Below are positions 47,650 through 62,100 of a stretch of DNA of 64,000 nucleotides, one piece after another. The notes below the pieces were generated by a model. It ran no database searches. It saw only the letters and a list, made by a program, of their open reading frames with translations, and was not told where the DNA came from. How positions within the stretch are numbered: the stretch's first letter is position 1; every line of letters begins with the position of its first letter. The translations under genes were made by a program, and so were the position numbers. The DNA is taken from assembly GCA_021527695.1 (NCBI GenBank), contig JAKFAO010000006.1, forward strand, positions 744,001-808,000, written 5' to 3'. This stretch comes from Naematelia aurantialba (Eukaryota; Basidiomycota; Tremellomycetes; Tremellales; Naemateliaceae).

Positions 47650-47702
47650 TGACACCATGTCTCATCCTGGACACAGCTTGACACCATGTCTCATCCTGGA
47701 CA
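47650..47702. repeat. Two-copy 29-bp direct repeat downstream of CRM1
   Basis: TGACACCATGTCTCATCCTG with its following bases GGACA recurs 29 bp later. It lies 25 bp downstream of the CRM1 stop codon on the minus strand. Confidence 0.9.
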
Positions 47703-47726
47703 GCCTGGTCGCCTTTGACACCCCGA

Positions 47727-50700
47727 CTAGAGGTCGCCATCATCGTCCAACTGCGCTGGCTTGAGCATCCCCGGCACCCGCATCGCCGCTTCGCGCTCTT
47801 CTCGCGTCTTGCGCTCCGTCTCCTCCTCCTTCTCCTCAATGTACAGCTCGGCATTGTCGCCTGAAAACTCTTTGAGCGAGATCAAAAAGTCGCGCAGCGT
47901 GAACTTGAACTTGATTGGGTCGGTAGAGTGGTCAAACATGAGCGACACAAAGGCGTTGATTTGCGCTCTGTCACGCACGTCAGCCACGTTTGCAGGATCC
48001 TAGTGACAGGCGCTCACGGCTGCACATGGCCAAATGCGTTGGAGAGCAAGTCCGCAATGTATCCCTTGAGGAAGGTCGCGTTCGACATGGTTGGATCTGA
48101 AACCGCCGCTGGATCGTACAGAGGCGCCTGCACCGAATTCGTCTCGACGAGCGAGATTAGCCGCGCAAGCAGCACGGACTGCATTTTGAAACCTGATCTC
48201 GTCAGCGCTCTTTGCATCCCACTCCAACAGATAACGTCAACGCACCCGACTTGTGGTCCGCGTCGGTGAGGACGAAGAAGACATCGCCAAGCATTGTGAG
48301 CAGGTACTGCTGGTAGAAGGCATTTGCAATATTCTCGCTCGAGCTCGCAAAGTTGTTGACAATCTCAAAGGCCACTAGTATCGTCAGCTCGTGAACTGGC
48401 GTTTGATCGCGGCGCTGAAGGTAAACTAACCATTCAAGCCAGTGTCGGCAATATCCCGCATAGTATGCTTGAAGGCCCACACGACCGAATCCATCACCAG
48501 CTTGAACTGCGCCGGTGGCAGCTCCAGCAACGCAGGGAAGCAAGTGAGATTGATCGCCCGGAGGAGTTTGAAGAAGCCCACACGGTGTTCTGGGAATTCC
48601 GCAAAGTCCTGGTTGATCATGCTCAAAGTAGGCTCGAAGATCGCATCGAGAATCGGTGCGATTTGAGGTGTAAGCAAAGACTACCTCCGTCAGTGGTCTT
48701 ACTCGTTGGCTGCAAAGCAATGAAGCAACTTACGCCGAGCTTGGAGACAATGGTCGCCATCACGTTCAACACCTCGGCATCTCTTGCCGCTGGCACATTA
48801 CGGTTGTAGTCTCCCAAAATCGCATCCAGAAGACCAGGGATGAGGTTTTGGTTGACGCCCTCGAGGTCTTCTGCCTTTTTGACGTATGTCTCGACGAGCT
48901 TCAATATCTCCTTCTTGATCGTCCGGAGTGACCGGACTTTCGGAGTCTTTGTTGCAATCAGACCTGACATCATCAGTCAATGCAACGCACAACTGAACAA
49001 AGTTCGTAGCTCACCCTGCTCCTCAACGGATGCGCTGATGATGCCGCTGACAGCCTTATACAGTCCCAGCATGTCCAGCCATATCCGTCCGAGCTGTGGA
49101 AGGAAGAACGAGCCGATCGAGGTGCAAGCCGAGACGTTTGTCTTGAGAATATTGGACATGATCTTGACATTCTCCTGGTTGCTCAGCACATCGATGTTGC
49201 TTGCTGCTTGCTGCATGAGACTGTCCCACTGCGCGGGGTCAGTAGCTATGCCATTCAGGTGGTCCAGAAAACTTACAGCATTATTCGGAAGCTCCATCAA
49301 CTTCTCAATCAGCCGTTCCTGCGTCGGCTTGTTTGGTTGCGCCGAAATCATATATCCAACAGCCTCGTAGAATGTATGCACCTGCTGTGGCGCAAGATCG
49401 ACTGTGATGCGATGCAGGGTTCGGAGAATCTCGTCGATGAAAGGCTCATGTTCTCCCGCTTGCTGCATGACAAAGTGGCGTCGACATTTCTGTGCAATTT
49501 TGATGAATGTATCACAAGCCATGTCTTGCACACCTATGGACCATCAGCAACGAGGAGTGGTCTTGCGCAAGCAGCTGACCTTCGTGCGTCTCATGCATAA
49601 ACTCGAAGAGCTTGTTGACGACGGTCTTCAGGAACTTCCAGTGTGCTTTGAGGAATCGAGGATATTGCCCGACAATGTACATGATGTCGGAGGCGCAGAC
49701 AGCCTTGTTATCCTTGCCGCGCTTCATCTCGGTCAATCCGAGAAGCTCCTTGATGACAGTCACCAAAAATCGCTTTTCGGTCTCCTCATCTGCGAGACAT
49801 AAGCCCTCAGATAACGTGAAAACTCCAAAGAGCACTCACTCATTGCTCCCGAGATGGACCCAATCGCCCAGCATAACGTATTCAGGTTATTCCAAGACCA
49901 CTCTGAACCGTCGATCTGGAACAGTCAGTTTCGCCGCGAGAGGCTTTTGGAGGAAACTAACCTGTCTTGCCAGCTTATCTGTCATGATGGTTTCCGTGTC
50001 CACCACATCCAAATGTGTCAAGTAGACCAGCACCTCTCGCATACTCTTATACAGCACAATCGTGTCACTTTCCTTCATGAACTCTCGAACGATCTCGCCC
50101 TCATCGTTTTCGACGATCAACACCTGAGACCATCAGCTAACAAGCCACTCTAGATTTGGACAACTCACCTCTTCTGGCTTGACCATCTTCTCAATCATGA
50201 CCAGTCTCAGCTGTGAGAGAATATCCGCATAGATATTCTTCCGCAGATTCAACCCGTTCATTCCTAGACCAGCTGCACCATTGATTCCTCCCAAATTCAA
50301 GCTCATGATCGGGTTGATTTCATGCAGCGACGACGATTGCATCTCCTCGTACAGCTCTGCGACCAGTCGAGCCCAGTATTCGAGACAGATCTTGAATATC
50401 TCCCGATCATCCACCGTCGAGATTTTGACGAGATAAAGATGGGAGTTGATGAGGAGTTCCGAGTTTTCGGGAGTTTCGATGAGGCGCAGGTGGTTGTGGA
50501 GGAAGTTTGTGAGGAAGAGGGCGAGATTGTTGATGAGCTGCTGATCCTCGTCGTCAGAGGATGCGAAGGCTGCGGCCATGTCTGCAACCATCAGCAAAAT
50601 TCAACGTCAGGCCCTCGGAGCTCACCTGTACTTGGAGGTACCATGCGGTTTACACTAGTCATGACAACTCGGAACAAGGTGACAAATTTGTCATTGTATT

Positions 50701-51879
50701 CGGGCCCGACATTGAGAGCACCAATCTCTGACAAGCATTTGAGGGTGACATTCCGGAACTCTGCTACCTCCAAAAACTGAAATCGTCAGCACGAAGGCTT
50801 ACTCCTGCAGCAGAGATTACTCACTCTTCCTACTAGGAAGTCGATGATCTGTGTCTCAAAGATATATCCCAGAGGAATCCAGTTGAGGAAGCGCAATAGT
50901 GTCTCCAGTGTCGCTTTGACCAAACTCGGCTTGTTTGCCTTTTCCAAGACCTCGTTACATAGGTTGAAGATCTCCGAAAACTCGCTGCACATTGACTGCT
51001 TGAGGGCCTTTGTCTTTGCCTGAGTCATCTGCTCCGCGGAGAAGTCGAAAATCTCCTCTGACAGGAGTTTGAGGATCACCATGTTGTTCTCGCAGAGGGT
51101 GAGATTTGTCCGGGATGAGGCGACAATTTCGGGGATAAATGAGGGCCAGTCCTTCGGCCAGGCTTGTTTCAGGATCTACTAGATCAGCGGGGCAGCGCCT
51201 TGACGCAAAACTACTGACCTGAACGAGGACCAGGTTGAGTTTATTTAGATAGCCTTTTTCTCTCCGCATCCTCGACTCGTCTGACGAGATGTCCACGGTT
51301 ACCTGCACGATGAAATTTCGGATGCCTAAGGATTGTCAGCGCCCATACAATGTGAGAGCTACCGTACCACCCACCTTGTTGTTGCTCAGGGGGTAGGGCT
51401 TTCCATCGTGTCTGAATCAGTTTCTCCAGGATCTGCAGCGCAATGTACTACATGGAGGCATCAGGCTGACTGGCTGGTGTAACGAGTTGAGCTCGTACCT
51501 TCGTATTGATGTTGCCGGATGTCTCTAGAATGGCAGGGACTTTCTGCCATGATTCGGGGTTCTCTTGGAACTGGGTGAGAACGCGTTGAGCATTTTGTTG
51601 CTTTCGGATTAGCTTGCCTGGCAATCACTTTATGTACGACCAGTCGCTCACTTGTTCGCCTGCTCCTGTGTAGAAAGCCTGGACGACCTGGTCCAGAAGG
51701 CTGTGTGAAGGATCAGCTAAGCCTCCAAGTAAACGTAGTCCGCAGTATCTACCTAATGTCCAAATCGTTCGAGAAGTCGAGAATACCCTGTACAAAGGTA
51801 CGAGTCAGCAACGGCCGCCCGCATAAAGACGTGTCCAAGCTCCCTTGGAACAGCTTAGGAGCTCTCAACTTACCTCCAT
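47727..51879 (-). CDS. CRM1: Exportin-1 (1076 aa)
   Basis: Nuclear export receptor for leucine-rich NES cargo, working with Ran-GTP. Nineteen exons: 51874-51879, 51753-51787, 51652-51700, 51499-51600, 51375-51447, 51219-51325, 50825-51175, 50626-50776, 50169-50581, 49962-50123, 49840-49915, 49580-49789, 49277-49533, 49015-49228, 48734-48963, 48431-48680, 48246-48374, 48018-48192 and 47727-47967. The total is 1076 residues, near yeast's 1084. It starts [13 protein letters not shown]. Landmarks are [83 protein letters not shown] and the end [12 protein letters not shown]. The residue equivalent to human Cys528 is Thr528 ([10 protein letters not shown]). The first coding exon is only 6 nt (ATGGAG). 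The gene is divergent from the DDX41-like gene. Confidence 0.96.
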
Positions 51880-52345
51880 CGCGCTGCGAGCCCCAGTGAT
51901 TGAGATGCCGGTAGCCGATGGGGAGACGGAGAGTTGTTTTTGCTGCGAGGGAAGTAAATGTGAGTTCAAGGTCGACGTTGCAAGGTGGCGAATCACAACA
52001 GATGTGCTTACCTTGACAGCTCCCTGTCTGCCTGATCGCCGCTGAAGTTAGGCTTTCAATGATAGCCAATATGTCTTGTCCCAGCGGCCTCTTTGATGCG
52101 GGGTGTCTCCTGAGTGCGGGTGAGTGTCGAGAAAGAGAGAGAGCCAAGTGATATCGAGTACAGAATGCCAGAGAGAGCTTGCCAGTCGACGAAGAGTGGG
52201 TTGAAACGACGCGAAGAGCAGACGCACCCGGAATTAGTCGGTAATTTTCAAGCGGCACCAATTTGCTTCCGTCCCACCTCACCTTCAGTAGTCTCTAGCT
52301 TTTTCTGTCCAGTCTGTTTGACTTGTGTGTCGAGTCTCACAAACA
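51880..52345. promoter_or_regulatory. Divergent promoter region, CRM1/DDX41-like
   Basis: 466 bp between two divergent start codons. No recognisable core element could be assigned with confidence. Confidence 0.6.
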
Positions 52346-54587
<2,242 letters not shown>

Positions 54588-54881
54588 TTGTCCGTCGTGT
54601 GGCCTTGCCAAGTATCTTGCATCATCATTATCAGTTGTATCGTGTAGTGTGTCATCAGCATGCATGTACCGTGTGAGGGACTCTGAGTATTTCGACAGGG
54701 ACCTCCTTTCTTTGCCAGTCTTGATGTCTAGTCCGTCACCACTGCCCACTCACTGTCTGCGGGCAATCTTGCGTGGTGTGAAGTGCTGACAGTATGCTGG
54801 TCAGGCGGTACGGCAAGCCGGGTTGGATCGTTTGGGCAGATGGAAGACAGTCCGTCAAGTGCATGCAAATGTTGTGTTTTG

Positions 54882-56325
54882 CTAGCAACTAGCTGCGACA
54901 GTTTGGTATGACGAGGCGGAAGCGGCTACTCTGACGATGATCTTGCCCATATGCGCGGCCTGCTCCAGCGCCTCGTACGCCTTGGGCAGCTCGTCAAATT
55001 CGAATACCTAGGGAGTTAGCACTGGCTACGACATGGGCACTTGGGGGGAGGGCACAGGATACACATGGACCGGTGCGGACGAGTGGAGTGTCTTTGCCAC
55101 TGCTTTGGTATTGCCATCGCCATTGAAATAGCAGGAGAGAGAGAGAGAGGGAGAAAGAACGCAGAAGTTTCACGAAAGAAGCAGGAGCTCACATGTGCGA
55201 GGATGGGCTGCATTCCAGCACGCTGCACTGCTCGCATCATCTGCTGGCTCTGGGTGCGGTTACCGACAAACACGCCGCGGACGTTGGCGGCGGAGTAGAG
55301 GATCATTTTAGACAGGTCTTGGCGGGGGTCAGCTCCGACCGATGATCGTAGACACTGTAAGAGGAAAGGAGGGCACAGAGCACAGCAGACAGTCGCCCCG
55401 TCGCCCACTGCCACTCACCCTGCTGGACGATCTCGTCGGGCACCTTGTTGTAGGTCGACAGGTATCCCGAGACAGCGACGATGCCTCCTTTTCTCGTACA
55501 TCTCACGCTCTTCCCGACCGTTGCCCATCCTGCCACCTCGACCACACAGTCCACACCCCGCCCCTCTGTCATCGCCAGCACGGTCTTCTCCCAGTCCTTG
55601 TCGGTATTGTAGTTGATGGTGCGGATGGCGTCGGGCCCTGCCGTGGGGTTGAGCAGGGGCTGGAGAAGCTGGGTGAGCGTGGCGAGCTTGGCGTCCGACG
55701 ACGAGGTGATGATGACGTTGGCGCCTGCGAGCAGAGCGAACTGGGCTGCGAAGAGCGAGACGCCGCCTGTGCCGAGGACGAGCGCCGTCCCGCCAGGCAG
55801 GAGCTGCGGGGTGTGGCAGAAGAGCGAGACCCAGGCGGTGCTGGCCGAGCCAGAGACGGCCGCCGCCTCGTCCCAGCTCAGGTGGGCCGGAACCGACAGC
55901 AAGTCAGAGCAGTCGACCACGAGGTACTCCTGCGCGAGGCCGTGCCGACCGCCGCCGAGGCTCTCGGCCAGCGACGCCTGCTGGAGATCAGGGGCGTCGT
56001 GGTGGCCCGGCATGCTGAGCGGGATACACCGGTCCCCCACGGCCCAGCCCGTGACCGCGGCGCCCACCGCGACGACCTCCCCAGCACCAGACCCGACAGG
56101 AACGAGATCGTCCAGGATGTCGTGTGGGGCCGGGTAGATCCCCTTGATGATCTGCAGGTCGCGGGCCGCGAGGCATACCGCCCGGACACGCAGCAGCACA
56201 CACCGCGGCGAGGTCAGCGTCGGCACCGGCGCAGCAGCGACACGCGTCAACTTTAACGCCTTGGACGAGGTCGCCGTCGGCGCCGGCGTCAGTGTCCACT
56301 GCTTCTGCGTCGGGGGGACCGACAT
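54882..56325 (-). CDS. Zinc-less medium-chain dehydrogenase/reductase (385 aa)
   Basis: NAD(P)-dependent MDR oxidoreductase resembling the fungal zinc-type-alcohol-dehydrogenase-like group (S. pombe SPCC1773.06c type). Exons are 55419-56325, 55193-55317 and 54882-55007, giving 385 residues. It starts MSVPPTQKQWTL. Where zinc ADHs have the catalytic Cys and structural Cys cluster, it has CLAARDLQIIKG and no CX2C set, so no zinc site is expected. VPVGSGAGEVVAVG, GWAVGDR, LVLGTGGVSLFAAQFA (dinucleotide-binding turn), INYNTD, VVEVAG and GVFVGNRTQ are group landmarks. The C-terminus FDELPKAYEALEQAAHMGKIIVR is typical. The substrate is unknown. It is divergent from the 430-residue orphan. Confidence 0.9.
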
Positions 56326-56690
56326 GCTGCAGCAAAGAGCACGTTAATCGCTGTGCTGCTCCCTGCTCTCAAGTTATAAGATGCCCGGCGCTGCAGCAGA
56401 GCTCAGCGGAAGAGATCCGAATGCATGTCGGGATTTTGCTCCGACGCGACGAGCACTCTGACAAAAAACAGCCCGACGTCCAAACAGCATCTCTGTATGA
56501 CATGCGCTGCAGACGACCACACAATAGCACTCTAAGCAAAACACAGGCAGCGTCAGTGCATGCATGTAGTTCACCCCCAGACCCGCACCCTCCCTCCCTC
56601 CCTCCGCCACGAAAGTAGTCTCCGCAGTACACAAAAGGGGTCTGATCAGCTCGTGATGTCCAGTGTCAGTTTCTGCATCAGCCAAGGGTG
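56326..56690. promoter_or_regulatory. Divergent promoter region, MDR gene and 430-aa orphan
   Basis: 365 bp between divergent start codons. A CCCTCCCTCCCTCC pyrimidine tract lies at about 56587-56602. No other element is assigned. Confidence 0.5.
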
Positions 56691-57983
56691 ATGCTGGCCT
56701 CCCAGCCTCGTCTGCTACCTGAGATCGAGCCTGTAGGGCTTAGTGCGCCCCCTAAACCGTTTCTCTCGTACACTCGAGCGCTTCCAGTAGAGAGCGAGCC
56801 TACCGTCGACCCAGCTTCAGTCCCGGAAGACCTGCAGATCCCAGCTACGCCTGATCGACCTCGGCGCGCCTCCCTGCGCTCAGTCTTGCGACGTCATCCG
56901 ACAATAACGAAAGCAGCAGTCCCACCTTCGCCGACGAACGCGCCTAGCCCAACGACCAAATACATCCAGCGAAGGCCATCCATCTCCTCCTTCTGGCGGA
57001 GCAGGGAGTCGTTTGAGAATCCCTCTGGACAGTCGACTTGGGAGATCGACCGTGACCCCGCGCCGACGATCCACCCCTCGAGAGATCGTATTCTAGGGAT
57101 GAACATCACCTGGGGCGAGCCCCGCACCGCGCGCAAGCTGCACAAGAAGAAGAGCGTCCGCTTCACGCCTTCCACCAGGGGTGATTCTGATGCAGACTTG
57201 GATCTTGGCGTGTCGCCGTTCGACTTGGGACCGGTGACCGCGCCTGAGCCGGCGCTGACCACACCCACACCGATACAGATGCCTCTGAAGAAGTCGTCGT
57301 TCCTGCCTCGCTTCCGCGCGCGTTCACCAGCCTTTCCTGCGCCTGCGCCCGAGCTGAAACTGGTGGATCCGCCCAGTCCTGTTGAAAGTACCGGGTCTGA
57401 ACAGAGCTGGCACCATCACGACTCGTATTTCCCCGAATACGTCTCTGTGCTGCCTGAAGCCAGTGTGGCCATGACAGCGATCGACCACTCGACCGGCCGC
57501 TACTTTCCGGAGTACACGCCGATGTATACCTCGCCCCAGGTGTACCCGCTCGCCCAAGTCCAGCAGCTTGCCCAGCAGCACTCGACCATGCTAGGTCATG
57601 CAGTGTCGGTGCACTACCCCGACCTGCCCCGATTTGCGGAATACCAGACAATTGGCAAAGCGTCCTGGACGAGCGTTGATGGGTCGAGAGGCATGGACGG
57701 GTGGTCGGGGTACGGCTACCAGGGCGAGACGCTCACGCTCGACGGCGCCACGTTCAGCGCGCCGATGCCTCCTGGCCAGCCGCTCCACGGGCCGCAAGGG
57801 GGATCCAAACAGGGACCAAAACAGCTCCCGCAACCGAAGGCCAAGGGTCCAGGCCCAGGCGGAGGTGCCGGTGACACGGGAGACAGCAAGGCAGAGGACG
57901 GGGGAGACGATGGTGGGGAGGCTGGAGAGGCAGGTGGTGGGCAAGTGGCCGGAGGCAAGAAGAAGAAAAAGGGCAAAAAGTGA
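56691..57983 (+). CDS. Disordered hypothetical protein with Lys-rich tail (430 aa)
   Basis: Single-exon frame of 430 residues starting MLASQPRLLPEIEP. It is Pro/Ser/Thr-rich throughout. Notable pieces are RRASLRSVLRRHPTITKA (basic, phosphosite-like), RKLHKKKSVRFTPSTRGD with a KSVRF sequence fitting the protein-phosphatase-1 docking pattern RVxF, two DSYFPEYVSV / GRYFPEYTPM repeats, a Gly/Pro/Asp-rich stretch, and the end GGKKKKKGKK. There are no membrane segments or known folds. A PP1-binding regulator is possible from the KSVRF motif, but this is weak inference. The ATG at 56691 is the first in frame. Confidence 0.7.
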   Translation: MLASQPRLLPEIEPVGLSAPPKPFLSYTRALPVESEPTVDPASVPEDLQIPATPDRPRRASLRSVLRRHPTITKAAVPPSPTNAPSPTTKYIQRRPSISSFWRSRESFENPSGQSTWEIDRDPAPTIHPSRDRILGMNITWGEPRTARKLHKKKSVRFTPSTRGDSDADLDLGVSPFDLGPVTAPEPALTTPTPIQMPLKKSSFLPRFRARSPAFPAPAPELKLVDPPSPVESTGSEQSWHHHDSYFPEYVSVLPEASVAMTAIDHSTGRYFPEYTPMYTSPQVYPLAQVQQLAQQHSTMLGHAVSVHYPDLPRFAEYQTIGKASWTSVDGSRGMDGWSGYGYQGETLTLDGATFSAPMPPGQPLHGPQGGSKQGPKQLPQPKAKGPGPGGGAGDTGDSKAEDGGDDGGEAGEAGGGQVAGGKKKKKGKK

Positions 57984-59150
57984 TCGAGGCGATGACGCTG
58001 CGCCGAGCCAAAGTTGCCGCCAGCCAAGGTCGGGGGTGCAGCTGACTATGTATCCGAGATTGCATGTGGCTCGCATCAATTGTAGGAGGAGACACTGGCC
58101 GACGAGCCAAAAGGTTATGCAGGAGGCGTGAAGAGGAAAGTCACAGACGGGCCCGCCAACGACAAGCGCAGAATGACTGCTGATCGGCTTCTTCTTCCGG
58201 ACTGCTTGGCCTGTAAACCTTGATTCATGCAAGCTTCCGTTTTGGTATCCGGCATTGTTTGGGTTTCGATCTTGCCCCTGCGTCCCGAATCCTGTCCTGC
58301 CCGACCCCTGGAGCTCTCCACATGATGGACCGGCTGCTGTTCGAAACGGGTGATTCAGTCGACATGACCCGTCCATTGGGCGTGTCTTCGCTGCTCCCTA
58401 GCCCCCAGCCGCAACTCTCATGCCCCCATACCCTCTCTCTCCTGCCTCGCCTCTGCGTTTGTCGTGCGCTCCCACACCCCGCCTCTGCCGGCTGGTAGGA
58501 ATCGAGACTCTTGCAGTGGCCCTGCTGCCCCCGCTCCGCCGCTGCCGCCGATGCCTTGGCCCGCGCCGTCGTTGGGTTCTTGTTCCGGTCTCGGCGCCGC
58601 ACCTTAGCTCTCTATCGTTTCTTGTTTCAGGTCCTTGATGATATCCCTGCGATCGTCATTACATCACCCACAAGATGGGATCACCACCGTACCAAGGTTG
58701 CGGACGAAACGTAGGGCGTCCATTTAAGCAACGCAGCTTGGCGCCGGATGCCCCCTCCTTCCTCCAGAGTGGCTTGTTGACCAAACCGCCTCGTCCCCTG
58801 TCCTCGCTGCTGCACGCACCCCCCCGCCCTAACCAACCTGCTGTATCCATTGTGCCTACTGTAGTACCGGGTGTACTTTCTGAACGACATTTCTCCGCTA
58901 CCCCCTTGGCATCGCTGGTCGGCTGTCAAGACGCTCGCTCTCTACCCTGTATCGATAGTTCGCTAGTTAAGCCTATAATTGAAGACGGAGGCGGGACCTT
59001 GGCTCGTCAAACATACATCTCTGGAGGATCACTGTCGCCAGCGTCCCCTCCCCACTGGTTCACGGAATGCCGATAGAGAATACACATTCATTATAATACA
59101 CGACCTCGACCTCGACCTCGACCACCTCGGCACCGTCGACGAGACCCACC
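57984..59150. other. Intergenic upstream of GH71 gene
   Basis: 1.17 kb without a supportable gene. A (GACCTC)n run (about 59101-59123) lies 28 bp upstream of the GH71 start codon, probably in its 5' UTR. Confidence 0.5.
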
Positions 59151-62100
59151 ATGATCGGACGATCACCCACGCTCATTTATTGCATGTTCTCCCTCCTTGT
59201 CCTTGTCCTCCTTGGCGACGCCGTCCCAGCGGAGGCGAGACCCCATCGCACTCGCCACACCGACATCCGCCGGCATGCCAAGCGCTCAACAAACTGGACG
59301 TATCTAGGCTGTGCATATGACGCCTCGTCCCGCGCATTGCACGGCTACACCTACTCGAGCACCACGGCAATGACCGTCGAGGATTGTATATCGACATGCG
59401 ATTCCAAAGGCTACACGCTCGCAGGTCTAGAATGTGAGTGGCGACTTTAGTCACCGACCGTCATTCAGCGACGTCAAAAGTTCATAAGCTGACGATGGGA
59501 CAATAGCGAAAGTGCAGTGCTTCGTGAGATACAGCTCGACAAGGTCTGTTGTGTGAAGCTGATCCACTTGACTGGGTAGTGCGGCAACAGCATCGTCAAC
59601 AACCTTGGCAAGAAACTCGATTCTTCCAAATGCAACCAGCCATGTCCTGGTGACGCCTCTGAGACATGTGGCGGCTCATGGGCGCTGAGCTGTAAGTGCT
59701 ACACACATTCTCTTGATCTGCGTGGCGGCGGCGTTGCTGACTTGACTTGCCAGTGTACAAGAAACCCGGTAGCACGACCTCGGTCGTGCCGAGCGGATGG
59801 ACTTCTCTGGGCTGCAGCACCGATGGGAGCTCCCGCGCCCTCAAGGGGTACCATTACGTCGATAATTCAGGCATGACGGTCGAAGCATGTCTCTCGACTT
59901 GTAAAGGCATGAACTTTGAGTACGCTGGAGTCGAGTGTGAGTTGATCTGTTCCCGGAATGATCACCGTCACTCCTCGGTTTGTATCAAGCTGACGACCGA
60001 TGCCATCAGCCACCGTCGAATGTTATGTAAGTATCCCGCGATGGCTTCAGAGTCCACTCTAACGGTGTACAGTGTGGCAGTACGCTTGCCAACTCGCTCG
60101 GCACTCCAGTGTCCGATCAGACCAGGTGCAGCGCGATATGTCCAGGCAACATTGCGGAATCATGCGGTGGTACTTGGCTCTTGAACCGTACGCCCAATAG
60201 CCTTGCAATGGATCCCAAGCAATGCTGACGCATTCTTGCAGTGTACTCGAGCGGCAGCGCGTCCACTTCGACGTCCACGTCCAAGGCTGCGACGTCCACT
60301 TCGACGTCGAAAGCGGCGACATCAACAGTGACGACATCCACGTCCAAGGCGGCGACATCTACTACCACGTCGAAAGCGGCGACATCGACTGTGACGACAT
60401 CTACGTCCAAGGCTGCGACGTCTACTTCGACATCCAAAGCGGCCACGTCAACAGTGACGACATCTACGTCCAAGGCTGCGACGTCTACCTCGACGTCGAA
60501 AGCGGCGACATCAACAGTGACGACATCCACGTCTAAGGCTGCGACGTCCACTTCAACGTCCAAAGCGGCGACATCGACAGCGACGACAGCAACGTCCACA
60601 TCCAAGGTGACGTCAAGCACGACCACTACCAAAGCAAATTCGACGACCACGTCGAAAGCGTCATCGACCACGACCGGAGCGTCCGCATCCACCTCCAAGG
60701 CCGCGTCGTCGACATCTACCACCGCCTCGGCAACATCATGCAACGCCGCCTGCACCTCTACCGCCGGAGTCGCCACTCCGCCTTCGTCCAAGTCGACGAA
60801 GACCGTCTACGCGCACCATATGGTCGGCAACGTAAGTCGTGGTCTCTGCCACTCTGTTCTCTTCTCTGATCTTCTCTCTTCCCTCTTCTCTTGCCCTCTA
60901 CGCTATATCCCTTTCCCCTCCGCTCCACTCTGCGGCTGTGCTTCTGGAGATGCCCAAGGACAGGCTGACCCCGGATAGACGTATTCGTACACCCAGGCGA
61001 CCTGGGCGGACGATATTGCCCAAGCTAAAGCTGGTGGCATTGACGGCTTCGCGCTCAACTACGGTTCAGACTCGTGGCAAGTGCCTCACATCAAAGATGC
61101 GTACACGGCCGCCGCCGCTGCCGGCTTCAAGTTGTTCCTGTGAGCTCACTCCCATCCCAGACACCCTACGTGTGCTGAACATCGTGCAGGTCACTGGACG
61201 TGACGTCTCTGTCGTGCAGCTCTGCTGCCGACGCAGCCACGCACGCGGGGACGATCGGGTCTGTCGCGTCCTCATCTGCGCAAGCGATGTACAAAGGTGC
61301 AGCACTGGTCGGCACGTTCTCCGGCGACTCGTGCACCTTTGGCCAGGGGTCCGTGTCAGCGGGATGGGCGTACCTGCGTTCCCTGCTCAACACGACCGCC
61401 AACGGCAACACGACCATCTACCTCGTCCCAGCAATCTTCTCGGACCCATCCACCTTTTCGACCAGCAACGACTGGCTGGACGGCGAGCTCAACTGGAACT
61501 CGGCGTGGCCAATGTCTGCAACACCACTCGATACGAGCCGCGACACGCAGTACATGCAGGCCTTGGGCAACAAGACGTACATGCCTACGATCAGTCCGGA
61601 ATTCTTCACGTACTACGGCCCGAACACGTACAACAAGGACTGGATTTACCGCGGCGACGATTGGCTGCTCGCGAGACGGTGGGAGCAGCTCATTGCGATG
61701 CGGGACAGCGTGGATATGGTCGAGCTGCTCACGTGGAACGGTGAGTTGCTTTGCCTCTGCCATGCATGCTGGCGATGTCTCCCTGTTGGCAATCGTGTCG
61801 GAGATCCTAGATCCTCCTTGCGTGTGGCGATTCCAACCTCCTGCTGGGTGGTGCTTTCGATTCCTGCTGGGTGTGGCGTGGCGTCCGACTTTTCTTGCGA
61901 CCCTGTGCTGACGAGCGCAGACTACGGCGAGAGCCACTACGTCGGCCCGATCCGCGCGGACCAGCCCAACTCGCAAGGCTGGACGACGGGGATGCCGCAC
62001 ACCGCCTGGCTCGGCTTGGTCAAGTACTACTCGCAGGCCTTCAAGACGGGCAGCTACCCGGCCGCGTCCGACGCCATCTACCTCTGGTCGCGGCCGCACG

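Larger units (their letters stand above)
46363..47726. other. Intergenic between PL14-like gene and CRM1
   Basis: 1.36 kb with the PL14 promoter and CRM1 3' region. It contains an array of CATCTCGCTCTCACCCAT-type units (about 47306-47410) and a 29-bp direct repeat (TGACACCATGTCTCATCCTG..., from 47650 and 47679). No gene is supported. Confidence 0.5.

Noticed and set aside
55342..56256. 304-codon plus-strand frame
   Set aside because: It is antisense to the MDR oxidoreductase and consists of Arg/Asp-rich mirror sequence.
60117..60791. 224-codon minus-strand frame of repeated VDVAALDVDVV units
   Set aside because: It is the reverse complement of the Ser/Thr/Lys/Ala linker repeat. The plus-strand frame is the real one because it joins the WSC and GH71 exons.
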